Of a stretch of DNA of 64,000 nucleotides, positions 43,075 to 52,658 are shown in pieces (the stretch's first letter is position 1; the number at the start of each line of letters is the position of its first letter). Source of the DNA: UBA117 sp049975245. GTDB taxonomy: Archaea; Methanobacteriota; Methanobacteria; Methanobacteriales; Methanobacteriaceae. The notes under the pieces are model-generated. The model saw nothing but the letters and a program-made list of their open reading frames with translations, did no database searches and was not told the origin of the DNA. The position numbers and the translations under genes are program-made. The stretch lies in assembly GCA_049975245.1 (NCBI GenBank), contig JBNGDB010000002.1, forward strand, positions 97,194-161,193. Direction: 5' to 3'.

Positions 43075-43850
43075 ATGGATTTAAAGGTAAAGTTATAGGT
43101 ATAACCCGTCCACAAGAAAGAGTAAAAGAAGCAGTGGATTTTATTGAGGAGAAGGGTGGTAAATCAATGGTAGCACCTACTCTGGAACTGAAAATTTCCA
43201 ACTCAGAATCTCTGGTTAATCTATGCAAAATGACCCCAAAACTAGATTGGCTAATTTTTACATCTCCCACTGCTATTATTTCATTATATAAACATTGTCC
43301 TGATTTAAATGAAAGGTTAAGTAGTAATTGTAGAATTGCAGTTATTGGGCCCCGTACCGCTAAATTCCTATCAGAATATGGTATAAAAGCCCAGATAGTT
43401 CCAGATGATTATACTGCCGAGGGACTTCTTGAAGCTTTAAAGGATGAAACAGTTAAAGACAAAAATATAGGTATTCCACGCACCATGGTGGCCCGTGACG
43501 TTTTACCAGAAGGTCTAAAAAGCAGAGGAGCACATGTTTTCCTGGCCGAAGCTTATAAATCAACCATTCCTGAAGATATAAGTAAAGTTCAAAAATTGAT
43601 AGAATCTATCATTAATGGAGAGGTTGATGCTGTTACTTTTACCAGTCCCTTAACTGTTAACAATTTTTTTAAAATTGCAAAAGATGGCCAAAGAGACGAA
43701 TTAACTGGAATACTTTCGGGTGGAAATGTTTTAGTTGCTGCTATAGGTCCTATTACAGCCCAACCTTTAATCGAAAAAGGTATAAAACCTATTACTCCCC
43801 ATGAGTATACTGTGACAGCCATGTTAACCAAGTTAATGGAAAGATTCTAA
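43071..43850 (+). CDS. hemD: Uroporphyrinogen-III synthase
   Basis: 259 residues. The family is divergent, but the bilobed pattern is visible: ITRPQERVKEAVDFIEEKGGKSMVAPTLEL, DWLIFTSPTAI, AVIGPRTAKFLSEYG, DAVTFTSPLTVNNFF, VAAIGPITAQPLIEKG and the C-terminal YTVTAMLTKLM. It closes hydroxymethylbilane with ring D inversion, giving the substrate of the gene just upstream. Coupled start (ATGA). The product feeds corrinoids and F430 of methanogenesis. Confidence 0.93.
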   Translation: MNGFKGKVIGITRPQERVKEAVDFIEEKGGKSMVAPTLELKISNSESLVNLCKMTPKLDWLIFTSPTAIISLYKHCPDLNERLSSNCRIAVIGPRTAKFLSEYGIKAQIVPDDYTAEGLLEALKDETVKDKNIGIPRTMVARDVLPEGLKSRGAHVFLAEAYKSTIPEDISKVQKLIESIINGEVDAVTFTSPLTVNNFFKIAKDGQRDELTGILSGGNVLVAAIGPITAQPLIEKGIKPITPHEYTVTAMLTKLMERF

Positions 43851-43894
43851 TTCATTAATAAATTATATCTGATTATTTTTTAAGGAGGAACTCT

Positions 43895-44173
43895 ATGAAA
43901 ACTGTAATCTGGCCAGTTTATTTAGACGTTGAAAAATCAAAGAAACAGGGACGAAAAGTTGCAAAAAAATATGCTGTGCCCTCACCAAAGCTTAATGAAA
44001 TATCAAACGCTGCCAAAAAATTAAAATTAAACCCTGTAGTTGAAAAATCCAAGTCATATCCATCATTATGGTGGGAATCTTCGGGGAGAGTTTTAGTTGA
44101 TAAAGAATTATCTAAAAGAGAGATTCTAAAAAAGTTAGGTAATTTCATAAAATCATCTAGATCAAAAAAATAA
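43895..44173 (+). CDS. srp19: Signal recognition particle protein SRP19
   Basis: 92 residues; archaeal SRP19 is of this size. IWPVYLDVEKSKKQGRKVAKKYAVPSPKLNEI contains the family hallmark (a short N-terminal strand, Lys/Arg-rich helix, then PSP). It binds helices 6 and 8 of 7S RNA and lets SRP54 bind. Preceded by AAGGAGGAACTCT. It follows hemD by 44 bases; functional link unlikely. The last residues are basic, as usual. Confidence 0.95.
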   Translation: MKTVIWPVYLDVEKSKKQGRKVAKKYAVPSPKLNEISNAAKKLKLNPVVEKSKSYPSLWWESSGRVLVDKELSKREILKKLGNFIKSSRSKK

Positions 44174-44386
44174 TTATTTTTCAATTTCTCTTTAAATGCT
44201 TCAATAAAAATACCATAAAGAAGTTTTTAGGAAGATAATTAAAATATCTTATTATTTTTCCTTATTAGCTAACATTTTTAATCAGATTAATTATATTGAG
44301 TCAGTAAATATTTATATAGATTATTTAAAAATTTTAAATAGTAATTATAAAATATATATAATGTGAAATGATTAAGGAGTTAAGTG

Positions 44387-45850
44387 ATGAGTGAAAATCT
44401 TCCAGAGCCCATGAATAAAGCTTTACACAAGGCTAAAGAAATGGTAAGAAATTCAGAGGACATAAAATTATACAGCCATATTGATTGTGACGGAATATCT
44501 GCAGCAGCCATACTCTCAAAAATGTTAGACCGTCTGGAAAAAGACCATGAAATTGAATTCATAACCCTTGATCAGATCCCTGATATTAAAATAGAAAATG
44601 AGCTTACTATATTCTCTGATCTGGCATCGGGACAGGATTTAGATCATATTTTCACTGATCTTGCAGTAAGAAATGGTTTGTATAAAAATCTAGAAGAAAA
44701 GAGCACTTCCACCTCAAAAATACTCATATTAGATCATCACCCTCCACTGAGAAATTTAGGTTTTAAACCTGCTTTTAATGGAGAATTTATAGAAATAAAT
44801 CCTCATCATTACGGTATTGATGGTTCTTTTAATGTATCTGGCGGAGGAATGTGTTATTTACTAGCCCGCACATTTGGATTTAACGAATTAAGCTGGATAG
44901 GTGTTTTAAGTGCTGTAGGTGACATGCAAAACAATATTTCTGGAAAATTAACCGGTATAAACAAGTTTATATTAAAAGATGCTGTTGATATAAATTTGAT
45001 AGAATCTATAAACGATCTTTCCATATATGGACGCCAGACCAGACCCATATTTGTAGCTTTATCCTATTTTGGTGATGTTAATCTACCTATAACTAACAAT
45101 AGAACTGAATGTATTTTAATGTTGAAGAATCTGGATATACCGAGAAAAAATGGTCGAAAAAACCGTTCTTTATGTGATTTAACCCAAGATGAGAAAAGTA
45201 AAATATTTTCTGAATTGATGAGAATGCTCAGTCGGGAGGTTCCACCTAAATATGTTAAACACATCCCTAAACTGATCACCGGCGAATCATATGACTTTTT
45301 ACAGGAAAAAAAGTACACACCTCTTAGAGATGCATCTGAATTTTCTACTGCAGTAAATGCTTGCAGTCGTAATAAAAACCCTGAAATAGCTCTTGATGTT
45401 CTTAAAGGTGATAGGGGACTAATTTTAGATTCTATGGAAGAGTTATCTTATCAGCACAGGAGATATCTTGCACAAAAAATAGAATGGGTTGAAAGTGAAG
45501 ATAGAATAACACACCTTAAAAATCTACAATATTTCAATGGCAATGAAATCAAACAAGAAGTTGTAGGCACTATAGCTGGGATGATTTTAAGCCATGGTGA
45601 CTGGAAAAAACCTATTATAGGATTTACCAATATTGGAGGCGAAAAAAGTGGAGTGAAAGTTTCACTTAGATGCAGCCGTCTTCTAGCCTATGATGGCATA
45701 CATTTTGGTAATATAATAAAGAAGGTAGCAGAAAAAGTTGGAGGTACTGGTGGGGGACATTCAGTGGCTTGCGGTGCTTATATACCTGAAGATCAAACTG
45801 ACAAATTCTTAAAATTATTCAATGAAACTTTAAATGGTAAATTAGCATGA
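44387..45850 (+). CDS. DHH-family single-strand exonuclease, RecJ/GAN-like
   Basis: 487 residues. The DHH phosphoesterase core has YSHIDCDGISAAAIL (~30-44), DLASGQD and the name motif ILDHHPP near 112, plus NPHHYGIDG and LSAVGDMQ. The C-terminal DHHA1-type nucleic-acid domain ends in GGTGGGHSVACGAYIPE. This architecture matches archaeal RecJ-like nucleases, including the GINS-associated nuclease that works with Cdc45/MCM-like replisomes. Whether this copy is GAN or a repair paralogue cannot be told. ATG 44387 follows AAGGAG; GTG 44384 is the alternative. Confidence 0.88.
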   Translation: MSENLPEPMNKALHKAKEMVRNSEDIKLYSHIDCDGISAAAILSKMLDRLEKDHEIEFITLDQIPDIKIENELTIFSDLASGQDLDHIFTDLAVRNGLYKNLEEKSTSTSKILILDHHPPLRNLGFKPAFNGEFIEINPHHYGIDGSFNVSGGGMCYLLARTFGFNELSWIGVLSAVGDMQNNISGKLTGINKFILKDAVDINLIESINDLSIYGRQTRPIFVALSYFGDVNLPITNNRTECILMLKNLDIPRKNGRKNRSLCDLTQDEKSKIFSELMRMLSREVPPKYVKHIPKLITGESYDFLQEKKYTPLRDASEFSTAVNACSRNKNPEIALDVLKGDRGLILDSMEELSYQHRRYLAQKIEWVESEDRITHLKNLQYFNGNEIKQEVVGTIAGMILSHGDWKKPIIGFTNIGGEKSGVKVSLRCSRLLAYDGIHFGNIIKKVAEKVGGTGGGHSVACGAYIPEDQTDKFLKLFNETLNGKLA

Positions 45851-45948
45851 ATAGAGTCTGAAAATATATATTAACTATCTAAATAAATATAAACTATTTA
45901 AATTTAAAATCTGTTACTAATAATCTCTTATCTAGTATGGGTGAATTT

Positions 45949-46758
45949 ATGAATGTTTTTAAGAAAAAAGGGGAACTAACACAGTTTCAAATACTGGCTG
46001 AAATTGCTAAAAATGAACCCCATTTAAGACAAAAAGATATCGCCGAAAAATTGGACATTACTGTTCAAGCTGTATCTGAAAATTTAAAGAACCTGGCGGA
46101 TGCAGGATATGTGGAAACAAAGATGGGCCGTTCTAAATATAAAATTACAAAAAGAGGGATAGATAAGGTTAAAATGGAGGCAAGTAATCTAAAAAGATTT
46201 GCTGATGAGGTTTTAGACACTATAAGCACTTATAAATCCATCTGGCCCGCGATAGCTAAGGAGGATCTTAAATCTGGAGATAGAGTAGGGCTGGCTATGG
46301 ATAATGGAACTTTATATGCTGCTAAAGTTGAATCATCGGCCCATGCAGAAGTACTTTCTGACGCTGCCAAGGATGAAGATGTGGCATTAGTTAAATTAGG
46401 GGGAACTATAGATCTTGAACCAGGTAAAGTTTCAATTTTAATACTACCCACAATTAATCAGGGAGGATCTAGATCCTGTGACTATGAAAAATTGAAAAAC
46501 CTCCTTAAAATTGATTATGACAAAGTGGGAGTAATGGGCACAGTTTCCCGGGCTGTTGTGGATAAATTGAATATAAAACCTGACTTTGAGTTTGCAACAC
46601 CTAGTGCTACAGTGGCTGCGTCAAGAAGAGGACTTAATGTTTTAGTTTTTACCGTGGGCAAGATGAATCGAAGTATTACACGTAAACTTGATAATGAAGG
46701 AATAGAATACACTTTATACGATATAACTAAAGATAATGCAGTTAATTTTACAGAATAA
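45949..46758 (+). CDS. Winged-helix transcriptional regulator with unknown C-terminal domain
   Basis: 269 residues from ATG 45949, with GGGTGA at suitable distance (ATG 45937 sits at that site). N-terminal MarR-like winged helix: TQFQILAEIAKNEPHLRQKDIAEKLDITVQAVSENLKNL and the wing YKITKRGIDKV. The C-terminal ~170 residues (GDRVGLAMDNGTLYAAKV..., DKVGVMGTVSRAVVDKLNI..., SATVAASRRGLNVLVF) are a separate alpha/beta domain that may bind a ligand. Found in many methanogens as a conserved protein; the regulon is unknown. It lies beyond the DHH exonuclease in the same direction. Confidence 0.8.
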   Translation: MNVFKKKGELTQFQILAEIAKNEPHLRQKDIAEKLDITVQAVSENLKNLADAGYVETKMGRSKYKITKRGIDKVKMEASNLKRFADEVLDTISTYKSIWPAIAKEDLKSGDRVGLAMDNGTLYAAKVESSAHAEVLSDAAKDEDVALVKLGGTIDLEPGKVSILILPTINQGGSRSCDYEKLKNLLKIDYDKVGVMGTVSRAVVDKLNIKPDFEFATPSATVAASRRGLNVLVFTVGKMNRSITRKLDNEGIEYTLYDITKDNAVNFTE

Positions 46759-46848
46759 ATCAATAAAAAAAAATATTTTGAATAAAGAAATTAGATAATA
46801 ATTTAAAAATTAGATGTTTTAAACGTAAAAAATAATCTCCATTTAAAA

Positions 46849-47280
46849 CTAAAGATTATATACATATTCTGGAGGAGCTATTACAGCATTACCATCTTTT
46901 AATACTTTAATAGTCTCATCTAATCTTTCAGTTCGAAGTATAACAATTGCTTTTTCTTCTTTTTCATCTACAAACGCATATAAATATTCTAAATTAATAT
47001 CTGAGTTATTGAGAATTTTTAGAACTGATGCCAAACCACCTGGACTGTCTGATAATTCAACGGCAATTACCTCATTCATTTTAACAATAAAATTATGTTC
47101 TTCCAGTATTTTCCGGGCCACTTCTGGTTCTGGTACAATAAGTCTCAAAATACCAAAATCAGAGGTATCTGCAATAGATAATGCCCTAATATTTATCCCA
47201 GCTTCACCTAAAACATTAATGGCTTTCCAAAGTCTACCTTTTTTGTTTTCTAAAAATATGGATAATTGTTTTAATTTCAT
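46849..47280 (-). CDS. Tandem ACT-domain protein
   Basis: 143 residues consisting of two ACT domains: KQLSIFLENKKGRLWKAINVLGEAGINI (1-70) and EVIAVELSDSPGGLASVLKILNNSDINLEYLYAF (70-143). ACT pairs bind amino acids. It follows the aryl-CoA-ligase/F390 synthetase-like gene by 56 bases on the same strand, an arrangement often seen with PaaK-type ligases in archaea, so it may sense an aromatic or branched amino acid for that enzyme. The molecule bound is unknown. Confidence 0.9.
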   Translation of the reverse strand: MKLKQLSIFLENKKGRLWKAINVLGEAGINIRALSIADTSDFGILRLIVPEPEVARKILEEHNFIVKMNEVIAVELSDSPGGLASVLKILNNSDINLEYLYAFVDEKEEKAIVILRTERLDETIKVLKDGNAVIAPPEYVYNL

Positions 47281-47336
47281 GATAATACCTTCAAATTTTT
47301 TTTATTTAATCATTAAATTAATATGTATAAGTAAAA

Positions 47337-48635
47337 TTATATTTCTCTTTTATCAATAACTCTTACAGCTTTTCCTTCACTTCTAGGAATGGTTTTAGGT
47401 TCTACTAAAGTAACCTTCACTCTTAATCCTATTTCATCTTCAATATAACTTTCAATAGTTTTTTTAATACCAATTAGCTCTTTTACTTCGTCAGAGAAAA
47501 GTTTAGGTGATGCTTCAACCTTCACTTCCAGTTCATCCATTAGATGCGGACGTGTTACAATAATTTGATAATGTGGCTCAATACCGTCAATTTTAAGTAA
47601 TGCTTTTTCTATTTGGGATGGAAATACTGAAACTCCTCTTATCTTCAGCATATCATCTGTACGCCCTGTTATTCGTTCCATTTTGATTAATGTTCTTCCA
47701 CAACCACATTTTTCCTTTTTTAGAGAGGTAATGTCTTTTGTTCTAAACCTAATAATAGGAGTTCCTTCCCTAGTAAGTGTGGTAAGTACTAATTCTCCCT
47801 TTTCTCCAACTGGAAGAGTTTCCAGTGTATTAGAATCAATTATTTCAGGATAGAAATGATCTTCAAAAATATGCAGGCCACTCTTTTGATTACATTCAAT
47901 AGCAACACCAGGCCCTATAATTTCAGTTAAACCATAAATATTAAAAGCAGGGACTCCAAACCTTTTTTCAATCTCCTGTCTCATTTCTTCAGTCCACATT
48001 TCCGCTCCAAACCCTACGGCGTTTAATTCAGAATTTTCAGGTTTCAATCCTTCGCTATCGGCAACTTCAGCCAAGTAAAGTCCATAAGATGGTGTAAATA
48101 TCATTAAAGTAGAGCCAAAGTCATTTAATATTTCAATCTGCCTTTTTGTCTGTCCAGTGGATATTGGAATTATAGTTGCTCCTATTTTTTGAGCTCCATA
48201 ATGTACTCCGAAGCCACCAGTGAAAAGTCCATAACCATGAGTATTTTGTATAATATCATCATCAGTAACTCCCATCATGGTTAAACCCCGAGCCATTACT
48301 TCACTCCAGATCTCAATATCTTTTTCAGTATAACCTGAAACAACAGGCTTTCCAGTTGTTCCTGATGACGTATGAACTTCTATAATCTCTTTCCGAGGAA
48401 CTGCAAACATTCCGAAGGGATATGCTGTTCTTAAATCTGTTTTAGTAGTAAGGGGGAGTTTTTCTATGTCTTTCAGGGATTTTATATCTTCGGGTTTAAG
48501 ATTAATATCATCAAACTTTTTGCGGTAGTAAGGCACATTTTCATAGGCAGTTTTAACAATTTCTTGTAATCTTTTGAGTTGTAAATCCTCTAATTCATCT
48601 CTTTTCATGCATTCTATATCTTCGTTCCAGATCAT
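47337..48635 (-). CDS. AMP-forming ligase: coenzyme F390 synthetase / phenylacetate-CoA ligase-like
   Basis: 432 residues of the PaaK branch of adenylating enzymes: EVHTSSGTTGKPVVSGYT (phosphate loop), HGYGLFTGGFGVHYG, NIYGLTEIIGPGVAIEC, IIRFRTKDIT and TGRTDDMLKIRGVSVFPSQIE. In Methanobacteriales, enzymes of this group and length (FtsA) adenylylate coenzyme F420 to F390 on exposure to oxygen; in other archaea they activate aryl acids. The next genes encode superoxide dismutase, peroxiredoxin and FprA, which favours an oxygen-response role, but the ACT neighbour fits the aryl-acid reading. Both remain open. Confidence 0.8.
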   Translation of the reverse strand: MIWNEDIECMKRDELEDLQLKRLQEIVKTAYENVPYYRKKFDDINLKPEDIKSLKDIEKLPLTTKTDLRTAYPFGMFAVPRKEIIEVHTSSGTTGKPVVSGYTEKDIEIWSEVMARGLTMMGVTDDDIIQNTHGYGLFTGGFGVHYGAQKIGATIIPISTGQTKRQIEILNDFGSTLMIFTPSYGLYLAEVADSEGLKPENSELNAVGFGAEMWTEEMRQEIEKRFGVPAFNIYGLTEIIGPGVAIECNQKSGLHIFEDHFYPEIIDSNTLETLPVGEKGELVLTTLTREGTPIIRFRTKDITSLKKEKCGCGRTLIKMERITGRTDDMLKIRGVSVFPSQIEKALLKIDGIEPHYQIIVTRPHLMDELEVKVEASPKLFSDEVKELIGIKKTIESYIEDEIGLRVKVTLVEPKTIPRSEGKAVRVIDKREI

Positions 48636-48895
48636 ATTATCAACCTGATTTTCATATGAGTTTTAATATAGTAATTAAAATACTAATTAACGATTACAAA
48701 ATGATTTTATTAATAAAATTTTTATATTAGTACTATTTATTGAATTTATATAAAATTTACTAAAAAAGAATAAATTTTTCATGAAATTTTAGCTACTTTT
48801 AGTATTTATTTACTTTTTCAACGTTAATAATTACAAAATCGGTTATAATTCTTAATTGATCTATTTTGAAAAAAATTAAAAAAATAAAAAGGGAA

Positions 48896-49510
48896 TTAGG
48901 GTGAACTAAGCCATATTTCAGTTCTTTTGTTTACTTCATCCCAGTTTACGATATTCCAAAATGCTTCCACAAAATCAGTTCTTACATTTTTGTAATCTAA
49001 GTAGTAAGCATGTTCCCATACATCCAGTACCATTAGGATTCTAAAGTTAGGGATAACATTAACATTGTGTTTTTCAATTTGCATGATGAAAAGTCGATCA
49101 GTACCTCTGCACAGTGTTAGCGCCGCCCATCCAGAACCCTCAACACCATTTGCAGCTTGTGAAAACTCTTTTTTAAATCTTTCAAAAGTTCCGAAGTCTT
49201 TTTTGATATATTCTGCTAGAATGCCTACTGGTTCTCCACCACATTTGTTGGCAGGACCCATGTTCTCCCAGAATAACTTGTGCATCATGAATCCTCCTAC
49301 ATGGAAGGACAATTCTTTGGCCACAGCCTTCACATCAAATTCAATATTTTCATCCCTTTTATCAAATTTTTCAAGCAAGGCATTTGCACCGTTCACATAA
49401 CCCTGGTGATGTATAGTATGGTGAATTTTTAACTGTTCCTCTGAAATGTATGGCTCAAGATCTTTGTATTCATAGGGCAATTCTGGCAGTTCATAAAAGT
49501 TTTTTTCCAT
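48896..49510 (-). CDS. sodB: Fe/Mn-type superoxide dismutase
   Basis: 204 residues from ATG 49510 (AAGGAG upstream; GTG 49519 directly abuts that site). Metal ligands in place: His30 in KIHHTIHHQGYVN, His77 in MMHKLFWENMG, and Asp163/His167 in DVWEHAYYLDY. The preference for Fe is assumed from the methanogen family; residue data cannot fix it. It converts superoxide to H2O2 and O2. Only 19 bases separate the peroxiredoxin stop from this start, so it is the second gene of a prx-sod transcript, pairing superoxide removal with peroxide removal. Confidence 0.95.
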   Translation of the reverse strand: MEKNFYELPELPYEYKDLEPYISEEQLKIHHTIHHQGYVNGANALLEKFDKRDENIEFDVKAVAKELSFHVGGFMMHKLFWENMGPANKCGGEPVGILAEYIKKDFGTFERFKKEFSQAANGVEGSGWAALTLCRGTDRLFIMQIEKHNVNVIPNFRILMVLDVWEHAYYLDYKNVRTDFVEAFWNIVNWDEVNKRTEIWLSSP

Positions 49511-49529
49511 TATACCCACTCCTTTTTAA

Positions 49530-50216
49530 TTACCATTTGTAGTAGGTTCGGTAACAAAGCCACCAATCATAGCAAGTATACTGGTCAGGTCTTTTTTTAG
49601 CAGTTTCAACATCTGCTGCCGGTGGAATTATCAATCCTTTGCCTATTAATTCATTCTCTGGCCAATTAGCAGGTATAGCCACACCTTTAGTATCAGCAGT
49701 ATTGAAACCTTCCAGCATTCTTAATATTTCGTCCATATTACGGCCTAATTCTTGTGGATAATAAAGAATAGCACGTATGGTTCCTTCTGGATCCACTATG
49801 AAAACGGCCCGGACGGTATTAGTTCCTTTTGAAGGATGTATAAGTCCGAGTATTTCGGCTACATTTCCAGTATCAGCAATTATTGGAAATGTTATTTCTG
49901 TGTCTAAATTGTCTTTTATCCATTCAGTCCATTTTATATGAGAAAATACTTGATCAACACTTAAACCAATAAGTTCACAGTTTAAATCTCTAAATTTGTC
50001 ATATCTTTTTTGGAAAGATACGAACTCAGTAGTACAAACAGGCGTAAAATCACCTGGATGGCTAAATAGTATAAACCATTTTCCTTCGAACTCTTTTGGT
50101 AATTTCATCATGCCATGAGTGGTCTGAACCTCAACTTTAGGGAACTTATCCCCAATTAATGGCATTCCTCTATCTTTTTTCTTAATCTTTTTTAATTCGT
50201 ATATTTTTTCTCCCAT
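49530..50216 (-). CDS. Peroxiredoxin (1-Cys/Prx6-type archaeal thioredoxin peroxidase)
   Basis: 228 residues. The peroxidatic Cys61 is in HPGDFTPVCTTEF, and two C-terminal Cys (215 and 221, QYTCYDWWLCYR) match the archaeal Prx6-like enzymes in which they form the resolving pair. It reduces H2O2 and alkyl peroxides. The start with GGGGGTCTATC in front is preferred over an internal ATG 50165. First gene of the transcript with sodB; the 268-base upstream region holds an AT-rich promoter. Confidence 0.93.
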   Translation of the reverse strand: MGEKIYELKKIKKKDRGMPLIGDKFPKVEVQTTHGMMKLPKEFEGKWFILFSHPGDFTPVCTTEFVSFQKRYDKFRDLNCELIGLSVDQVFSHIKWTEWIKDNLDTEITFPIIADTGNVAEILGLIHPSKGTNTVRAVFIVDPEGTIRAILYYPQELGRNMDEILRMLEGFNTADTKGVAIPANWPENELIGKGLIIPPAADVETAKKRPDQYTCYDWWLCYRTYYKW

Positions 50217-50484
50217 GATAGACCCCCATTTTTAATTAAATAGAAATACTACCCTAAATTTATGTTTTTTATATTTATTTAATTCTTTGGAAAAAAATTG
50301 ATTAAAAATATTTATAAGAAATAAAGAATCAGGCATCATCATAATTTAAGAATAAGGTGGATACATATAATTTAAATTAATAATCTAACATGAAATAAAA
50401 TAAATCGTAATAAAAATTTGATGTAAATAAAAATTATAGAATTACTTATAAAATATCAGCTAATATAAAAAAATAAGAAAAAAA

Positions 50485-50994
50485 TTATTCTGTTGACGGA
50501 GGATTAAACACTCTCTGGCCTAATTCATTATCTAACATGAACAAACTACCAGAATCCCCACCTGCAAGTTTAACTTTTTGTAAAACTCCACTGGAAGACT
50601 CTTCTTCTTCTACTTGTTCTGCAACAAACCACTGTAAAAAGTTATTAGTGGCATGGTCCTTTTCTTCTATGGCTAAATTAACCAAATCGTTAATTAAACC
50701 TGTAACCTTCTGTTCATGTTCATATACCTGTTCAAAAACACTCAGAGGTGATCCCCACTCAGTTTTTGGTTTTTCTATTTCTTCCAGTATAACTCTACCT
50801 CCCCTTTGAACAATATAGTCGTGTATTTTCATGGCATGGGAAAGTTCTTCTTGAGCTTGTATTTTCATCCAATTTGCAAATCCACTCATATCAATTGACT
50901 CAAAATATGCATTCATAGCCAGATATAAATATCCAGAATATAGTTCTGCATTCAATTGACTATTTAACGCATTCTCTATTTTCTCTCCAAGCAT
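50485..50994 (-). CDS. Ferritin
   Basis: 169 residues from ATG 50994, preceded by AAAGGAGATTTTAAT. A longer frame to 51030 overlaps the fprA stop and adds a basic leader only. The four-helix ferritin has its diiron ligands in NAELYSGYLYLAM, QAQEELSHAMKIHDY and FLQWFVAEQVEEE. It stores iron and limits Fenton chemistry. It is the last gene of the rubredoxin-fprA-ferritin unit, linking iron sequestration to O2 reduction. The C-terminal NPPSTE tail is typical of prokaryotic ferritins extended by a few residues. Confidence 0.94.
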   Translation of the reverse strand: MLGEKIENALNSQLNAELYSGYLYLAMNAYFESIDMSGFANWMKIQAQEELSHAMKIHDYIVQRGGRVILEEIEKPKTEWGSPLSVFEQVYEHEQKVTGLINDLVNLAIEEKDHATNNFLQWFVAEQVEEEESSSGVLQKVKLAGGDSGSLFMLDNELGQRVFNPPSTE

Positions 50995-51029
50995 ATTAAA
51001 ATCTCCTTTCATTTTTTTATTTAATTTCA

Positions 51030-52199
51030 TTAAGATTCATTTTTTCTAACTATTTCGTCAGCTAATTTTTCGATTTTTATTAAATCTTCAGATTGAGGGA
51101 TTCCTTTAATTAAAACAGGGTCAATAACATCCACGTTAAGATTAGGGATCATAGACTGCAATTGTTCAACTGTTCTACCACCCCAACCATAGGACCCTAT
51201 AATCGATATGTATTTGATTTTAGGTTTTAAAATATTAGTTAAATATGCCACATAAACTGCTAAAGGATGCGGCCCAGTTAAAACAGTAGGGGTGGCAATA
51301 ATTAACGTTGAAGCATCCACTAAAGCTTCAGCAATATCACCTATATCAGCATTAGATAGATTGAATGGTTTAACCACAAAATTTTTCTCTAATAATCTTT
51401 CTATAAGATGATCTACCATTATCCTAGTGCTACCATGCATAGATACAAAAGGAAGCACTACTTCCTGTTTAGTTTCATCAGAAACCCATTCTTTATACAA
51501 ATCTAAAACAAATTCCACATTTTTATGCAGAGGCCCGTGACTGGGAGCAATAATATCTATATCTATTTTATTTATTTTTTTTAAATTTCCAGAAATAATT
51601 TTGCGAAATGGCATCATAATTTCTGCAAAATAACGTTTGATAGAGCCATATACTTCTTTTTCATTTTCTACGAACAAATTACTGCTAGCAAGATGAGAAC
51701 CAAAGAAATCACAGGTGAATAAAACCTTATCTTCTTTAAGATAGGTAACCATGGTTTCAGGCCAGTGAACCCATGGCGTAAAAATAAATTCCAAAGTCTT
51801 ATCTCCTAGTGATAAGTTATCACCATCTTGAACTGTTAGAAATTTTTCTTCAGGGATAATTAAAAGATTTTTAAGAAATTCTTTACATTTTTGATTTGTA
51901 ACTACTTGAGCTTGTGGGCATAGTTGAATAACTGGGGGTAAAGAGCCGGAATGATCTTGTTCCGCATGATTTACAATGATATAGTCAATTTTAACATTTA
52001 ATTTTTTAATCTTTTCAATCAGTTCCTGGGTTTTTCTCGGATCAACTGTATCAATTAGCGCATTTTTTTTATTACCTAAAATAAGGTAAGAATTATAGCT
52101 AGTTCCATCAGGTAGAGGTATTAACTCATCAAATAGTGTTCTATCCCAGTCTTGTGAACCTAAAAAATAAATATTTGGTTTAATTGTCCTTAAAGACAT
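51030..52199 (-). CDS. fprA: F420H2 oxidase / A-type flavodiiron protein FprA
   Basis: 389 residues. The beta-lactamase-like diiron domain carries His78, Glu80, Asp82 and His83 (NHAEQDHSG), His145 (TPWVHWPET), Asp164 (CDFFGSH) and His221 (PSHGP). The flavodoxin domain follows from ~250 (FVSMHGSTRIMVDHL, SYGWGGRTVEQL). In Methanobacteriales FprA oxidises F420H2 and reduces O2 to water. Rubredoxin genes just upstream, and ferritin downstream, support the O2-detoxification role. Its start follows rubredoxin 1 by 26 bases. Confidence 0.95.
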   Translation of the reverse strand: MSLRTIKPNIYFLGSQDWDRTLFDELIPLPDGTSYNSYLILGNKKNALIDTVDPRKTQELIEKIKKLNVKIDYIIVNHAEQDHSGSLPPVIQLCPQAQVVTNQKCKEFLKNLLIIPEEKFLTVQDGDNLSLGDKTLEFIFTPWVHWPETMVTYLKEDKVLFTCDFFGSHLASSNLFVENEKEVYGSIKRYFAEIMMPFRKIISGNLKKINKIDIDIIAPSHGPLHKNVEFVLDLYKEWVSDETKQEVVLPFVSMHGSTRIMVDHLIERLLEKNFVVKPFNLSNADIGDIAEALVDASTLIIATPTVLTGPHPLAVYVAYLTNILKPKIKYISIIGSYGWGGRTVEQLQSMIPNLNVDVIDPVLIKGIPQSEDLIKIEKLADEIVRKNES

Positions 52200-52225
52200 A
52201 TTAATCCATCTTCAAAATTTTTAAT

Positions 52226-52387
52226 TTAATCGATTTTTTTAAATTGATCCTTACCTACTCCACATAGGGGGCAGCACCAATCGTCAGGCAGATCTTCAAA
52301 AGAGGTCCCTGGTTCAATGCCTGTAGTAGAATCGCCTTCAGCAGGGTCGTATACATATCCACACATTTCACATAGATATTTATCCAT
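52226..52387 (-). CDS. Rubredoxin (copy nearest fprA)
   Basis: 53 residues, MDKYLCEMCGYVYDPAEGD..., with iron ligands in CEMCG and CPLCG, EPGTSFEDLPDDW between them and a lysine-rich end. It is a one-iron electron carrier that can feed peroxidases or flavodiiron proteins. ATG 52387 is preceded by GGAGGAATAAT. It lies 26 bases before fprA and 86 bases after the second rubredoxin, all on the minus strand. Confidence 0.94.
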   Translation of the reverse strand: MDKYLCEMCGYVYDPAEGDSTTGIEPGTSFEDLPDDWCCPLCGVGKDQFKKID

Positions 52388-52473
52388 ATTATTCCTCCGA
52401 TACTTTATAAAAACTCAATATTTATAGGCATATAATATTTTAAATGTATTGTTAATAAAATTTTTTATTTAAT

Positions 52474-52632
52474 CTATAACTTAACAAATGATCTTTTCGG
52501 TGCGCCGCAGGAAGGACATCTCCAATCTTCAGGTAGATCTTCGAAGGGTGTGCCAGGTTTAATTTCAGATCTTTTATCGCCTACATCGGGATCATATATA
52601 TAGCCGCAAATTTTACATTTATACCGGTCCAT
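52474..52632 (-). CDS. Rubredoxin (second copy)
   Basis: 52 residues from ATG 52632 behind AGGTGAATTTA; ten further residues upstream in the frame overlap the third rubredoxin and are not family sequence. Iron ligands are in CKICGYIYDP and CPSCGAPK, with KPGTPFEDLPEDW between. It differs from the neighbouring copy at many positions, so this is an old duplication rather than a recent one. Likely cotranscribed with fprA and the other rubredoxins. Confidence 0.94.
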   Translation of the reverse strand: MDRYKCKICGYIYDPDVGDKRSEIKPGTPFEDLPEDWRCPSCGAPKRSFVKL

Positions 52633-52658
52633 TAAATTCACCTTTAACCTTTTCTGCC